Source: CALBPI01 sp038529355
GTDB taxonomy: Bacteria; Pseudomonadota; Gammaproteobacteria; Steroidobacterales; Woeseiaceae
Direction: 5' to 3'
Assembly (NCBI GenBank): GCA_038529355.1
Contig: JBCBDU010000006.1
Coordinates: forward strand, 58,693 to 122,692
DNA: 64,000 bases
Made by a program: the position numbers and the translations under genes. Below are positions 62,630-64,000 of the stretch, in pieces (positions within the stretch are counted from its first letter, which is position 1; each line of letters begins with the position of its first letter). The notes beneath the pieces are model-generated. The model worked only from the letters and a program-made list of their open reading frames with translations, was not told the origin of the DNA and searched no databases.

Positions 62630-64000
62630 TCTTGCTCAGACCTACGTGCATTCTGGCTTGAAGATACCCAATCTCGGAAGAGCGTTGTCATGGGCGTCCA
62701 TGAAGCTTTCGCATTGTCGCGCCAATACTTGCCCTCGTCACCCAACTCATAAGACGCGTAGACGAAATATCGCTTTTCCCACTCTGTCAGTCCAGCATAG
62801 GTTCGCTTTAGGTCAGTCAGCCAATAGTGGCAAGACCAGTTGGACATCGCCTGAATTATAAGTCGCTTGATCATCGGATTCGTCTTTTTCTCGAAGGTCT
62901 CGATGAATATTTCTTCCTTTCGCCTGCTTTGACGTCGCTCGAGCACTTGAACGTAGAACCCAAGGTTCAGGTCGACACTCAATAGGTGCGAGTCGTTCTC
63001 GTATAGCTCGATTAGCCTGTTATCTACAAAGTCTTTCCCGCTTTCGGGAAGGTCATCGTAAACTCCTCGCACAGACCGCATGACGCTAACGAATACTGGT
63101 GACAATACCTCCAAATTGTCATTCTCAAGCAATGTACGGACAGCTCCATGCTGGGCAGTGGGGCTTAGTGCTGATATCGCGCGTATGGCTTGTTTTGTTA
63201 CGGTCGGGTCGATCGTATTCTTAGCCACTTCTCGACCCAGGATACCCAATATATCAATATCCTTAATCGCACCCTTCAGGGCCTCATAATCTTCAACTGC
63301 TGTATCCGAGTATGGGTCATAGCGTAGCGACACGTTCAGCAGCTTTTGCTCCTCAGTTGCAATGCTACCATTCGGTGCGGCTGGTCCAAGGACGTTTGTT
63401 GAGTGAATGAACTCTTCTGCTGACAAAATACGAGTCTTTGTCTTTTGCAGCACCAGCCCTTCATTGAAAAGTCCTTCCGAAAGTCGAACTAACGCACGAT
63501 ACGCCTGCGCTCTATCGTTGCAAAAAATGCTGAAGTCGTCTGCATAGCGACAATACACGAACCTTTCTCTCAAAAGGAGCTTGTCGGTCGCTGCCAGAGA
63601 CAATTCAGCCAGAATTCTTGACGCCGGTCCGCCAACTGGTAACCCATAGGAAACGTTGCGTGAGAAGCTTTTTAGCAGTTTCATAATCTTCCGCGGAACG
63701 TTCGACTTTTTATCGAGTCGTTTCAGAGCATTCTCGATCCGATGGTGATAAATCCTCGGATAGAAGTCTGCGACGTCCGTTACAACCACGTACTTATGCG
63801 AGGAACTTAACTCAAGAGATTTCGTTCTGTAGTCACGCCATGAACTATCAGCGAAAATTTTTCCTGCTTCTTCTTGCCAATCGTAGCGGTAGGAAAACAC
63901 GACGCCCTCATCAGGCTCAACGCGCTCGCTTTCGATTTGCCCTGCAAGCTGAATAACTAGAGCCAAATAGTACGCGTTCCAAAAAGGCTCAATTTGTGCG
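62626..64000 (-). CDS. Reverse transcriptase, DRT/Abi-like, 5' end beyond window
   Basis: At least 457 residues; the start lies beyond base 64000, since the frame stays open and reads PFWNAYYLALVIQLAGQIE. RT motifs: motif A VVTDVADFYPRIYHH (catalytic Asp), motif GLPVGGPASRILAEL, YCRYADDFSIF (catalytic YADD, bases 63535-63546), then QKTKTRIL. After the RT core (about residue 220) comes a ~220-residue helical, HEAT-like region (KQAIRAISALSPTAQHGAVR, IKRLIIQAMSNW, GLTEWEKRYFVYASYELGDE). There is no group II intron maturase or retron VTG motif visible. This layout is that of the unknown-group/Abi reverse transcriptases in phage defence. Coupled with the PD-(D/E)XK-like gene. Confidence 0.88.
   Translation of the reverse strand, partial: AQIEPFWNAYYLALVIQLAGQIESERVEPDEGVVFSYRYDWQEEAGKIFADSSWRDYRTKSLELSSSHKYVVVTDVADFYPRIYHHRIENALKRLDKKSNVPRKIMKLLKSFSRNVSYGLPVGGPASRILAELSLAATDKLLLRERFVYCRYADDFSIFCNDRAQAYRALVRLSEGLFNEGLVLQKTKTRILSAEEFIHSTNVLGPAAPNGSIATEEQKLLNVSLRYDPYSDTAVEDYEALKGAIKDIDILGILGREVAKNTIDPTVTKQAIRAISALSPTAQHGAVRTLLENDNLEVLSPVFVSVMRSVRGVYDDLPESGKDFVDNRLIELYENDSHLLSVDLNLGFYVQVLERRQSRRKEEIFIETFEKKTNPMIKRLIIQAMSNWSCHYWLTDLKRTYAGLTEWEKRYFVYASYELGDEGKYWRDNAKASWTPMTTLFRDWVSSSQNARRSEQE

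Noticed and set aside
62626..64000. Retron or group II intron interpretation of the RT
   Set aside because: No VTG/NAxxH retron motif, maturase or HNH domain in the visible part; the long helical C-terminus fits Abi/DRT-type RTs better. The cut-off N-terminus leaves some doubt.

Overview
The window is a high-GC stretch of a Gram-negative chromosome. It has many TonB-dependent receptors, lipoproteins and outer-membrane barrels, a HemP/Fur-box heme locus, type IV pilin genes, and a DUF3106 / anti-sigma / ECF-sigma operon. This suits a gammaproteobacterium near the Xanthomonadales/Steroidobacterales/Woeseiales, but that placement is inference from gene content. Genes are dense, with frequent 4-base overlaps and short operons.

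Layout: 0-8 kb holds a DUF998 membrane protein, Ogt coupled to a MocR regulator that diverges from a DMT exporter-GST pair, a LysE exporter, a PAS/degenerate-GGDEF/EAL protein and a lipoprotein. 8-16 kb holds alanine dehydrogenase, a hydrolase, a barrel protein, a five-gene sigma-factor operon on the minus strand, a DUF2805 protein and a HAD phosphatase. 16-21.3 kb is one run: ABC exporter, secreted amidohydrolase and a DesK/DesR-type two-component pair. 21.3-21.8 kb is a lone zinc-ribbon gene between inverted repeats that resemble integron attC core sites.

22-27.5 kb is the iron region: hemP (55 residues), a heme-type TonB receptor and a DUF6607 lipoprotein behind one Fur box, then an unknown gene plus a fructosamine kinase behind a second. 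27.5-43 kb is mostly envelope proteins, hydrolases, a metzincin-like lipoprotein, a di-heme peroxidase and two membrane-bound AraC regulators. 43-50.7 kb holds a very large TonB receptor, an AT-rich intergenic block, an FAD monooxygenase and a three-gene pilin/PilC-like cluster. 51-60.2 kb holds DUF2306 and other membrane proteins, a second DesK/DesR-like pair, two blocks of degenerate repeats, a DUF5694 protein and a third membrane AraC regulator.

At 60.3 kb the character changes. A 44-bp 3' half of a tRNA-Thr(TGT) gene (minus strand, without its 5' half) marks the end of an integrated element. To its right lie lower-GC genes: a zinc-ribbon protein, a PemK/MazF-like toxin, and a translationally coupled pair of a reverse transcriptase with a long helical C-terminal region (cut by the window edge) and a protein with a PD-(D/E)XK-like signature. 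The RT pair looks like a phage-defence system in the style of the DRT/Abi reverse transcriptases. I do not recognise this partner from a described system, and it is the most interesting part of the window.
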